In this document: positions 1-10,298 of the stretch, in pieces
Numbering within the stretch: position 1 is the first letter of the stretch
Layout: each line of letters begins with the position of its first letter
Assembly: GCA_028554755.1 (NCBI GenBank)
Contig: JAPTOF010000004.1
Location: 5,165,001 to 5,229,000 of the forward strand
Length of the DNA stretch: 64,000 bases
Direction of reading: 5' to 3'
From: Cordia subcordata
Lineage: Eukaryota; Streptophyta; Magnoliopsida; Boraginales; Cordiaceae
Made by a program: the position numbers and the translations under genes
The notes under the pieces: model-generated
What the model was told of the DNA's origin: nothing
Database searches by the model: none
What the model saw: the letters and a program-made list of their open reading frames with translations, nothing else

Positions 1-208
1 ATCAGAATTTCTGATGCATGAGATTTTCATTTCAAATCATGGTCGTCAAAATTGCTTGCAAACCTTTTGGTATTGTTAAACCAATTACTAATGAGGTGCA
101 TTTATTTCCATTTAATAGAGAAATGGACAAGTGATACCAGGCAACATAAAGTTCAGAAAAGGAAAAGGCCTAAAAGCTGTAGCAGGTGAGCCCCATTTGC
201 ATCAAGAT
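1..208 (-). other. ORN intron 3, left part
   Basis: I see no exon here. The next expected oligoribonuclease exon (following the Ser-Val-Glu end of exon 3) is absent on the minus strand, so it lies left of the window. The stretch ends with AAGAT at 204-208, the target-site copy of the first copia element. Confidence 0.6.
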
Positions 209-406
209 TGTTAAGGGAAAAGGCAACAGCTGTAGTTAGTTAAACTTGTAGTGGTTAGTTATGCCAGCTGGTAGTTAGTTAGGCTTAGCTTGTATGCATG
301 ACTCTATCAATGTATTACTATAAATAGGTGTCTCATGTAACTGATATCATAACAGAAAATACAGTTTCTTTCTTCCATCATGAAACTCTCTCTCTCTACT
401 TCTACA
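209..406 (+). repeat. Copia-1 5' LTR
   Basis: It begins TGTTAAGGG and ends TTCTACA (TG...CA ends). A TATA-like TATAAATA lies at 319-326, followed by a CT-rich stretch. The same 198 bp recur at 5048-5245. Confidence 0.95.
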
Positions 407-419
407 TGGTATCAGAGCC
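407..419 (+). other. Copia-1 primer binding site
   Basis: TGGTATCAGAGCC directly follows the 5' LTR. It is the standard plant copia PBS, complementary to the 3' end of initiator-Met tRNA. Confidence 0.9.
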
Positions 420-761
420 AATCTTGAGCCTGTGATTTTTTCTTTCGAAGATCTTCAAGCTTCTTCAATGGCGGCATCATCAAAAGCTCTCACACAGCTA
501 GTTTCTTCCTTGTGCATCTTGATCTAGCTTTACAAATCTCCTTTGGTATCATTTTTCAATGTTTTTCCTGCATCAAATTACTCAAAATTAGGTTTTTTCT
601 TGATCTCAAACACATCAATTGAGCTTGAATCTGTCTTGCCCAGCTTAAATTTCTTTAGAATCTTCTTTTTTACACACTTGCGAGAGCATCGATTGGATTA
701 AATCAGTCTTCTCAGCTGTATTTGGTGAAGTTAATTTCTTCTCTCCTTACGTGTTCTAGAG

Positions 762-1794
762 ATGGCTTTGCCTTCAGATGAAGCTCTTCCTCTAGGGCTC
801 AAAACTCTTCTTCAGCATTTTTCTTCAATGGTGACTGTCAAACTAGAGAACTCCAACTATGTTCTCTGGCGAACTCAACTTGTGCGACTTCTCAAGGCAA
901 GTAAATTGCTTAATCATGTTACTGGTAATTTTCCTTGTCCAAAACCCTCACATTACTACTGATGATGGCCAAGAACAACCTAATCCTAAATATAATCTGT
1001 GGCAAACCATAGATGAATGTCTGGTTTCTTGTCTTATTGCCTCCATTTCTCCATCAGTAATGTCTCAAATAATTCATTTAGACACTGCCTCAGCAATTTG
1101 GAATACTTTGGAGGAAAGGTTTAGGGTTATTAGCAGGTTACATATTCATCAACTCAAAATGCAGTTGTATAATGTTCATAAAGGGCAACAGACTATGCAA
1201 GTCTATCTGGACAATGTGAAAAATATATGTGATCAGCTAGCCACATCAGATGAGTCACTCAGAGAAGAAGATATTGTGCTTATTGTACTTAAAGGACTGT
1301 CACCATCCTATGATTCTATAAAAACATCTATTAGAGTAAGACCTACACAGATTATCTTGAGGGAACTAACTAGTATTCTGATTCAAGAAGAACTGCATCA
1401 GTCTTTCAACAAATCTCTCTCTTTCACTGAACCTATCTATGCAGATAGTCATACTATCCTATACACAAATAACAATTCCAAAGGTAATAGAGGCAAGGGT
1501 GGTAATCACCAAGGGAACAGGGGCAGAGGCAGAGGTCAAGCATTCAATAACAGAGGAGGTAATACCACTAATCAAGGTACCCAGTCAACTGCTCCTGTGC
1601 AATCTCCAATTCAATGCCAAATCTGTGGCAAATTCAATCACTCTGCTGTTCACTGCTGGCATAGACTGGACACTATTAACTATAATAAGGACCCAACTCC
1701 TAGGCAGGCTTATACAGCACAAGTAGCTTCTTCTTCAGGGCAGGCTTATCCAGCACAAATAGCTGCTTCTTCAACTCCCAATAACCCTCAGTGA
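762..1794 (+). pseudogene. Copia-1 gag, frameshifted
   Basis: The reading frame opens at the ATG at 762 (MALPSDEAL) and covers the Gag N-terminus with the motif NSNYVLWRTQL. It then shifts frame in about 930-960, shortly after NHVTGNFPCP. The second frame carries the rest of the UBN2/retrotran_gag domain (for example HIHQLKMQLYNV, 1141-1176) and a CCHC zinc knuckle, CQICGKFNHSAVHC, at about 1615-1656. A TGA closes it at 1792-1794 just before the protease. From the family this is the nucleocapsid protein of the virus-like particle. One indel in gag is enough to inactivate it. Confidence 0.88.
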
Positions 1795-4700
1795 ATACCG
1801 GACTCAAGAGCCACTAGCCATGTCACCAATAATCGGTCAAACTTGCAATCTTATAGTCCTTATTCAGGTGCTGACTCAGTAACTGTGGGAAATGGTCAGT
1901 CTCTTCCAATCACTAATATTGGTACTGGTTTGCTATCTCTTTCCTCTTCTAAGCTTGTGCTGTCTAATGTCTTATATGTTCCTAACATTTCCACCAATTT
2001 GCTCTCTATTCATCAACTAACAAAAGAAAATAATTGCTCAATCCTCTTTGATGCAAAGGGTGTTCAAATACTAGACAACACTACTCATGCAGTGAAGTTC
2101 CAGGGCCCCTATGAAAGAGGATTATATCCACTTCCTTCTGGCATCTGCACTGTGTCAACTCCTTCTTCTTCCACTGTTTCAGCTGTTCATACCTATTCTG
2201 CTTATCAATGTGTATGCTCTCCTCACTCTCCTGACAGACTGTGGCATCTTAGATTGGGCCATCCATCCAAACACATGACATCTACCTTGACTTCTTTGCT
2301 TCTTGTACATACTTCCTATAGTTCAAATAAGTGTTTGGATTGTAGCACTGCTAAGTCTCATTGTCAGCCATTTTATGTTTCAAAATCTAAGACAAATAAG
2401 CCCTTTCAAATTGTACATTAAGATGTTTGGGGACCATCCCCTATTTCTTCTTGTATGGGCTATAAGTACTATGTACTATTCTTGGATGATTTTACTCATT
2501 TTACTTGGATAAATCCAATAAAGCCCAAATCTGAAGTTGAGTTTGTTTTTCAGAAATTTAATGCTTTAGTTAGAACTCAATTCAATGCTATTATTCAAGT
2601 GCTCAGAACTGATAATGGTAAAGAGTATGTTAACACTAATATGCAACTTATTTTGTAGAAACAAGGGACCTTGCACCAAACTACATGTCCCTATACTCCT
2701 CAGCAAAATGGAAAGGCTGAGAGAAAACATGCCCATCTTATGGAAACAACTATGACCTTACGCACACACAGTCATATGCCTAAGTCCTACTGGCTTGAGG
2801 CATTATCTACTTCAAATTATCTCATTAACAGGCTTCCCACACCTCACTTATACAACAAATCTCCTTTTGAACAACTATATCACTCACTTCCCGATTACAA
2901 TCATTTAAAGATGTTTGGATGCCTTTGTTTTCCATGGATTAAACCCTATAACCAACATAAACTCCAGCCAAAATCCATTCCCTGTGTCTTTCTGGGTTAT
3001 CATCCTAATACAAAGGGCTATAGGTGCATGGATCTCAACACAAATAGAGTGTACATCTCTAAAAATGTCAAGTTCTTTGCGACTCAGTTTCCTTTTACTA
3101 CTCAATCATTAACCTCAAATCAGGTTTCAGTGCAGGTTCCACCAATTTTCTCTACATTAGGTTCTTCTAATACCACTGCACTAACTCACACTCCAGTTTC
3201 AGTGGTATCTATATCTTCACCTGCATCTCATACTTCAGCTGATTCTAGTACTGCACATCCTCAATCATCTTCACATTCCTCATCATCTACTGCATCATCT
3301 TCTACTTCTTGTCCAATTAATCCTACAACAGCTACTTCTCCAATGGTTTCATCATCATCATCATCATCATCTTTACCTTCTCTTTTGCCTACACCACCTA
3401 CTCAAAATTTGCCATGTCATTCAATGCAAAGCAGGTCCAAAACAGGATCTTTACCTCCTCTATTATATCATGTTCATTCCCTTGTTCAGTCACCACCTAC
3501 TACTGAGCCTTGCACTTATAAAGAGGCTGCTAAATCTCCTTACTGGGTCCAGGCAATGAATGAGGAGTTTCAGGCATTGCAGAAGCAACAAACCTGGACT
3601 CTTGTTCCACCACCCAAGGACAGAAAATCCATTGGTTGTAAATGGGTGTTCAGAATCAAAAGGCATAGTGATGGTTCAGTGGCTAAGTACAAAGCTAGAC
3701 TTGTAGCCAAGGGGTTTCATCCAGAAGCAGGACTTGACTATTAGGAAACATTCAGTCCTGTAGTTAAAGCTCCTACAATCAGGATTGTTCTATGTCTTGC
3801 TTTGTATTATGGTTGGTCTATTCAGCAATTGGATGTGTCTAATGCTTTTCTACATGGAGAGCTTACACAGACAATTTATATGACTCAACCTCCAGGGTTT
3901 GAAGATGCACAGTTTCTAGGTCATGTTTGTCAGCTCAAAAAATCACTTTATGGTCTGAAACAGGCTCCAAGGGCCTGGTATTCTATGCTAGCTTCCTTTC
4001 TTTGTGCAAATGGTTTCAAGTGCAGTAGTGCAGATACTTCTCTTTTCACTAAACATACATCTACATATACTATCATTCTCTTAGTCTATGCAGATGATAT
4101 TATTCTGACAAGAAGCTCTTCTACTGCTCTAAAGGAACTCATTCTTCTCATGAAATCTAAATTTGCTATGAAGGAGTTAGGCAATCTCTCTTATTTCCTG
4201 GGAATAGAGGTTACTTATACTGCAGAGTCTATGGTGCTTAATCAGACTAAATATGCTTTTGATCTGCTACAGAAGGCTGGTATGTCTGATTATAATGCCT
4301 CTCCAAATCCCACTTTGTCTAAACCAAAAATTGAAGATCAGGGTGCAGAGAGACCATATCCAGATTCTACTGCATTTAGGAGCTTGGTTGGTGCATTAGA
4401 ATATTTAACCCTCACAAGGCCTGATCTTCAGTTTTCAGTGAATACTCTGTGCCAACATATGCACAGTCCAACTTACAAGGAGTTTGAGGCTCTCAAGAAG
4501 CTTCTCAGGTTTATTAAAGGATCTATTTCTACAGGCTTGCACTTCAAACCTAGCAGTCTTAACTTGAAAGGCTATTCAGATAGTGATTGGGCTTCCAGTC
4601 ATCTAGATAAGAAGTCTACTACTGGGTTTTGTGTCTTTCTAGGGTCTAATCTCATATCCTGGACATTAAAAAGGCAGGCAACTGTGGCTAGATCCTCTAT

Positions 4701-5082
4701 AGAAGCTGAATACAAGGCCTTGGCACAAGCTTCTGCATAAATTAAATGGCTCACATATCTCTTAGCAGATTTGCATATTCCTTGTACAGTGCCTACTCTT
4801 TATACAGATAGTGTCTCAGCTATGGCTCTTGCTTCCAATCCTATCTATCATGCCAGGACTAAGCATATTGAAATAGATTATCATTTCATAAGGGAGCAAG
4901 TTCTAGCTAAGCAAATCACAGTGGAATATGTGTCTACAGGAGAGCAACTAGCTGATATTTACACCAAGCCATTACCTACTGCCAGATTTGAATATCTCAG
5001 AGGCAAACTTCCCTCAGCAGTTCCAGCTAAGCTTAGTTTAGGGGGGATGTTAAGGGAAAAGGCAATAGCTGTAGTTAGTTAA
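1795..5082 (+). pseudogene. Copia-1 pol (protease, integrase, RT, RNase H) with in-frame stops
   Basis: Protease, GAG-pre-integrase, integrase (DVWGP; TDNGKEY; PQQNGKAERKH), reverse transcriptase (WVFRIKRHSDGS; QLDVSNAFLHG; SLYGLKQAPRAWY; YADD at 4087-4098) and RNase H (DSDWASS; EAEYKA; TKHIEIDYHF) appear in the copia order. All lie in one frame from 1795 to the stop at 5080-5082, so no net indel has built up. Stops break it at 2419-2421 (TAA), 2656-2658 (TAG), 3742-3744 (TAG) and 4738-4740 (TAA); the TGA at 1792-1794 precedes it. The protease active site reads DSRA instead of the usual DSGA. Decay here is mainly by point mutation. Confidence 0.92.
5039..5047 (+). other. Copia-1 polypurine tract
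   Basis: The run TAGGGGGGA ends directly at the 3' LTR start. This is the expected plus-strand priming site. Confidence 0.8.
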
Positions 5083-5245
5083 ACTTGTAGTGGTTAGTTA
5101 TGCCAGCTGGCAGTTAGTTAGGCTTAGCTTGTATGCTTGACTCTATCAATGTATTACTATAAATAGGTGTCTCATGTAACTGATCTCATAACAGAAAATA
5201 CAGTTTCTTTCTTCCATCATGAAACTCTCTCTCTCTAATTCTACA
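5048..5245 (+). repeat. Copia-1 3' LTR
   Basis: 198 bp, the same length as the 5' LTR with five substitutions and no indel. It is followed by the AAGAT target duplication at 5246-5250. Confidence 0.95.
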
Positions 5246-5275
5246 AAGATGAAGATTTCAACGAGGATGGCAGAG

Positions 5276-5487
5276 TAATAGAGTAGTTACATATTGTGTA
5301 GATAATAGGGTTTGACAGCTGAGCAGATATTTGTTTACAGCTGTACAGTTAGTTAGTTGATGTATTTTTTCATGTGCTGAAATGTTGGTCAATTAGTTGG
5401 TGGTGTTGACCACCTGAGGCACAACTATAAATACCAGTTGTAACTACTCTAACCATTAATGAGATATGCCTTTTCTCTCTCTCTTCA
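5276..5487 (+). repeat. Copia-2 5' LTR
   Basis: 212 bp, starting TAATAGAG after the target copy CAGAG and ending CTCTTCA. A TATA-like ACTATAAATACC lies inside. The start was fixed by matching the target duplication and the homologous 3' LTR. Confidence 0.9.
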
Positions 5488-5500
5488 TGGTATCAAAAGC
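5488..5500 (+). other. Copia-2 primer binding site
   Basis: TGGTATCAAAAGC follows the LTR. It resembles the initiator-Met PBS of Copia-1 with one difference from TGGTATCAGAGC in the first twelve bases. Confidence 0.8.
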
Positions 5501-5774
5501 AGTTATGATCCTGGAAATATTTTTTTCCCCGAAGCTGCCATAGCTAAAGCTTCAACTGCAGCTTCTAGTTCCTGATAAAATCTTCTTGGAACCTCTTCTC
5601 TCCTAGATTATACACTCCATTGCAATCCTCATAAGCCAATTTTTATCAGTTTTTTCCATTATTTCGAGCTTCGATTCTCTCTTCTCTCTTCTCTCTTGTG
5701 CGCAAGTTAGGGTTTTCACCTACATAAATCAGAGTTTTTCTCCAATTTCAAAGGGTTACTTCCACTAAAACAGC

Positions 5775-6717
5775 TTGATTCTGTTTCTTATCACTCTTGC
5801 CTACTGTTTGATTCCATTCATTACTTTTGGCCAATTTTCTTCTCTTGTTCACATCAAGTTCACCAATTCCAATTACTTCCAATGGAAGTCTCAGATGGAA
5901 GCACTTTTCTCTGATAATGATCTGCTGGAGCATATTACTGGAACCAATCCTTGTCCTCCTAGGGTTATTCCTCAAGCTGATGGTTCCATAGGTGTTAATC
6001 CAGGATACACAGCATGGATTACCAGTGATAAACATCTCAGGACTTGTCTCTATGCATCAATTTTTTTCTGAAGTCTTCTCTCAAGTCAGCCAAATCACTT
6101 CTGCAGCGGAAATTTGAAGAGCCTTGGCCGTAAGATACAACAGCCTCAGTAGAGTTCACATTCAACAACTCAAACTCAGGCTTCATAATCTTCAAAAAGG
6201 AACACAGTCTATGCAGGCATACCTGGATCAAGTCAAGGCTATCACTGATGGACTTGCAGCTGCCTCTGTTTCTGTTGATCAAGAGGATCTTATTCTTTAC
6301 ATTCTCAAGGGGCTTCCTGCACAGTTTGATGCTTTCAAAGCCTCCATTAGAACAAGGTCTGCTCCTATAAAAGTTCCAGAACCTAGTAATCTTCTTGTAT
6401 CAGAAGATCTACTCATTCAAACAGCCTCTCTTAGCCTCAATCCTACTACTCAAGATGGTCATACTGCCCTGCAAATAGCTACTACTCCCAATGCTACCTG
6501 CTGGTAGAACTAACTCCACTGCTCCTGGCATTTTAAGGCCTTATCCTACTCCACCTTCTGGTCTACCTCCTGGTCCACAACCAATAGGTGTTCAGACTCC
6601 TAGACTTCAGTGTCAAATCTGTGGAAATCCAAACCACATGGCTCCGGAATGTTGGCACAGGGTTGACTATATCAACTATGTCAATCCCAAACAGAACAAG
6701 CAGGCTATGGCTGCTTA
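5775..6717 (+). pseudogene. Copia-2 gag remnant
   Basis: Gag-like peptides occur in three frames: FTNSNYFQWKSQMEALF (about 5850-5900), HIQQLKLRLHNLQKGTQSMQ (about 6160-6220) and a CCHC knuckle CQICGNPNHMAPEC (about 6610-6651). A stop at 6069-6071 and frame changes near 6070-6120 and 6490 break it. The TAA at 6715-6717 closes the last piece. It is related to Copia-1 gag but more decayed. Confidence 0.8.
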
Positions 6718-9700
6718 AATAGGAGGTGCTGCTTCAGGTTCTTCCACAGAGTGATATCTAGACAGTGGAGCCAACAATCATGTGACTCCTGATTATAATA
6801 ACTTCACATATGCCCAGTCCTATCAAAGCAAAGATATAGTGGCAGTTGGTAATGGTCAGTCTTTACCTATTCAGCATACAGGCACTGGTATACTTTCTAC
6901 TCCTAATTTTAGGTTAACAAATTTGCAACATGTTCCTTCCATCTCTTAGGTTAACAAATTTGCAACATGTTCCTTCCATCTCTTCAAATCTTCTTTCTGT
7001 ATATCAGTTGGCCAAAGATAACTTTTGCACTCTTCTTTTTAATTCTAAGGAGGTGACTATAATGGACAATGCTACATACAGGGTCCTGTTCAAGGCCCCT
7101 TGTAAGAATGGCCTCTATTCTCTGCCTTCCTTTTCTAATTGCAGTACAGTACTCAACAATAAAATGGCCAACACTGCTCATCAGTCTGCAGCAGACCTAT
7201 CCTGCATTCAGTGTCTTTCATCTACTGCTGGCAAGGGTGATGCAAGACTGTGGCATGCTAGACTTGGTCATCCTGCCTCAGCTACACTTCATCATTTGTC
7301 TACTATCTTAGGTTTTTCTTGTAATTCTCAGCCATTACAATGTGAGTCTTGTGCAGTGTCAAAGTCCCAACAGTTACCTTTTCCCAATTCCCATACTGTA
7401 TCCCCTGCCCCATTTCATTTAGTACATGCAGATATGTGGGGACCTGTACCCGTCAATTCTTGTATGGGATACAGATATTACTTGTTGTTAATGGATGACT
7501 ATTCTCGTTTTTGTTGGATTTATCCTTTGAAATATAAATCTGAGACTTATGAGGTGTTTGTGAGCTTTAATACAATGACCACCACACAGTTTAACACAAC
7601 AATCAAGACTTTTACAACTGATAATGGAACTGAGTTTGTAAATGCCAAATTTAAACATTTATTTCATTCTCAAGGGACCATCCATCAAACCACATGCCCT
7701 CACACTCCACAGCAGAATGGGAGGGTTGAAAGGAAACACAGGAATTTGATTGAAACCACTCTCTCTACTAAATCAAGCCTCTCTTCCTACTGAATATTGG
7801 CTAGAAGCACTTGCCTGTGCTAATTACCTCATAAACAGGCTTCCAACACCTGTTTTGAACCATTATACTCCCTTTTAATTGCATTTTCAACAACAACCTG
7901 ATTATACATCACTTAAGGTGTTTGGATGCCTTTGCTTTCCATACCTCAGACCCTACACTAATCACAAACTTGAAAATAGATCAAAACCTTGTCTTTTTCT
8001 TGGATATCCTCCTAACACTAAAGGCTATAAGTGTCTTGATTTGGAAACACATAAAGTGTTTGTTTCCAGACATGTTGTATTCTTTGAGTCTCAATTTCCC
8101 TTTGCTCACAAACAACACTCTCCAAGTCTCACCTCCATCTCTCAGATTTCTAAGTTCATGGATATTCCATTACCCCTGTTTTCTGTGAACAGGTTTAGTC
8201 TGTTGCATCCTCATCATCTGAATCTATTCCATCATCATCATCTTTACCTAGTTCTCCCAATATATCATCCCCTGTTCTACAGGTCCCTGCTGATCCTCAT
8301 AGTCCTCTAATTCCTGCTCCCTCTCCAATCAATCTACACTCAGAAACAGAGTCAGTTTCCACATCTTTAAACAATACTGAACCATCATCTTCATCAAGCA
8401 CTATGTCAGAACCTGTGCCCTTTAATCCCAATACACATCCCATGATGACTAAGTCCAAGACAGGCTCATTGCCACCTCCACTGTATCAGTTACATACTCT
8501 AGTGGCAGACCCTCCCTTGACAGAACCATCAACCTATAAAGAAGCTGCTAAACATCCTTGTTGGGTACAAGCTATGCAGCAAGAATACCAAGCCCTCATT
8601 CAACAGCAGACCTGGGATTTAGTGCCTCTATCCCCAGGTAGATCACCCATTGGGTGTAAATGGGTGTACAAAATAAAAAGAAATGCTGATGGTTCTATAT
8701 CTAGATATAAGGCAAGACTTGTGGCCAAAGGGTTTCTTCAAGAAGCAGGGCTTGACTACACAGAGACCTTCAGCCCTATCATTAAGCCTCAGACTATAAG
8801 AGTAATGCTCAGTCTTGCTCTGAACAATGTTTGGCCTATTAAGCAGATGGATGTATCTAATGCTTTTCTTCATGGTTCTTTAACAGAGACTGTTTACATG
8901 ACACAGCCTCCAGGGTTTGAAAATACATCTAATCCAAACCTTGTATGTCATTTAAAGAAGTCCTTATATGGGTTGAAACAGGCTCCAAGAGCCTGGTTTC
9001 ATAAACTGACTTCATTCTTACTACAATAGGGTTTCACTTCAAGCAAGGCAGACTCCTCCCTGTTTATTCATCATACATCACAGGATTTTACCCGAATGCT
9101 TATCTATGTTGATGATATAATAGAAACAGGCAGCTCTGCAGGCTACATTCAATCTCTCATTCAGGCTCTGAGTCAGCACTTTGCTATGAAAGATTTAGGA
9201 AATCTATCCTATTTCTCAGGACTTGAGATTCAGAGAACTGCAAACTCAATCACCCTCCACCAGACAAAGTATGCTTTGGATGTACTAAAAAAGGCAGGAA
9301 TGGCTCAGTGTAATCCAGTAGAGGTGCCTACAATTTCCAAGAATTCTCAAGCTGCAGGATTCTCTACAACTTTTCCTGACCCTACCTTTTTCAGAAGCAT
9401 CACAGGAGCATTACAATATTTGACCATGACCAGGCCTAACCTGCAATTTTTCAGTCAATAGCCTGTGTCAACACATGCACTCACCCACTCAGAGTGATGT
9501 CCAGTCTCTTAAGAAGTGCCTGAGATATATTAAAGGGACTGTTTCTATGGGACTCAAATTGGTCAAAGGCAGCCTTAATCTTCAAGGGTATACTGATTCA
9601 GATTGGGCATTTAATCCATTGGACAGGAAATCCACCTAAGGGTACTCTATCTTCCTAGGGCCTAATGTAGTCTCCTGGTGCACAAAGAAACAACCAACTG

Positions 9701-10068
9701 TTGCTAGAAGTTCCACTGAAGCAGAATATAGAGCAATAGCAAATGCAGCTACAGAAATCAAGTGGTTTACCTACTTGTTACAGGATCTTCATCTTCCAGT
9801 GGCTATTCCTATGCTATACTGTGATAATCAATCAGCTATGGCCTTGGCTAGCAATCCTGTTTTCCATGGCAGGACCAAGCACATAGAAATTGATTATCAC
9901 TTCATTAGAGAACAAGTAGCAAACAAGCATCTGCAGCTAAGCTATCTTCCAAGTATTGAACAAATTGCAGATTTATTCACCAAAGCACTCTCACAAAGGC
10001 AGTTTACATATCTCAGAACCAAGTTGCCCTTGGGGACTCACCAAGCTCATCTTGAGGGGGGACAATAG
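6718..10068 (+). pseudogene. Copia-2 pol remnant
   Basis: Protease with an intact LDSGAN motif (about 6760-6777), integrase (HADMWGP; TDNGTEF; PQQNGRVERKH), reverse transcriptase (WVYKIKRNADGS; QMDVSNAFLHGS; YVDD at about 9105-9116) and RNase H (TKHIEIDYHF at about 9874-9903) follow one another but change frame at least four times. A 37-bp exact tandem duplication at 6911-6984 shifts the frame inside the protease. Stops and shifts near 7790, 8310, 9029 and 9460 finish the inactivation. Confidence 0.88.
6911..6984 (+). repeat. 37-bp exact tandem duplication in the Copia-2 protease
   Basis: The unit starting AGGTTAACAAATTTGC occurs at 6911-6947 and again, identically, at 6948-6984. Because 37 is not a multiple of three it shifts the reading frame by one. 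Confidence 0.97.
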
Positions 10069-10288
10069 AGTAGTTACATATTGTGTAAATGATAGGTGTT
10101 GACAGGCTGAGCAGATATTTGTTTACAGCTGTACAGTTAGTTAGTTGATGTATTTTGTCATGTGCTGAAATGTTGGTCAGTTAGTTACTGGTGTTGACCA
10201 CCTGAGGCACAACTATAAATACCAGTTGTAACTACTCTAATCATTAATGAGAAATGCCTTTCCTCTCTCTACTCTCTCTCTATCTTCA
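10063..10288 (+). repeat. Copia-2 3' LTR with TATA-like box
   Basis: 226 bp, homologous to 5276-5487 but with an expanded CT tract before the terminal ATCTTCA. A purine tract (GAGGGGGGA, 10054-10062) precedes it, and TATAAAT lies at 10214-10220. If this LTR promoter is active it would read rightward, antisense through ORN exons 3 to 1. Confidence 0.9.
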
Positions 10289-10298
10289 CAGAGACTAC

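Larger units (their letters stand above)
209..5245 (+). mobile_element. Ty1/copia LTR retrotransposon, copy 1 (Copia-1), complete but coding-defective
   Basis: The element is full length: two 198-bp LTRs, a PBS matching initiator-Met tRNA, gag, protease, integrase, RT and RNase H in the copia order, a purine tract, and a 5-bp target duplication AAGAT (204-208 and 5246-5250). The two LTRs differ at 5 of 198 positions that I can count (about 2.5 percent), so the insertion is fairly recent. It lies in intron 3 of the minus-strand ORN gene, antisense to it. The coding region has one frameshift and five in-frame stops, so it cannot make its own proteins, although LTRs, PBS and PPT look usable in trans. 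Confidence 0.96.
5276..10288 (+). mobile_element. Ty1/copia LTR retrotransposon, copy 2 (Copia-2), complete but heavily frameshifted
   Basis: This second, related copia element has the same orientation as Copia-1 and lies 30 bp downstream of it. It has LTRs at 5276-5487 and 10063-10288, a PBS, gag-pol domains in copia order, a purine tract and a CAGAG target duplication (5271-5275 and 10289-10293). The LTRs have about a dozen substitutions plus a length change in the terminal CT tract, so it looks older than Copia-1. The LTR starts are TAATAG and CAATAG rather than TG. The right end is only 11 nt inside ORN intron 3. Confidence 0.94.
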
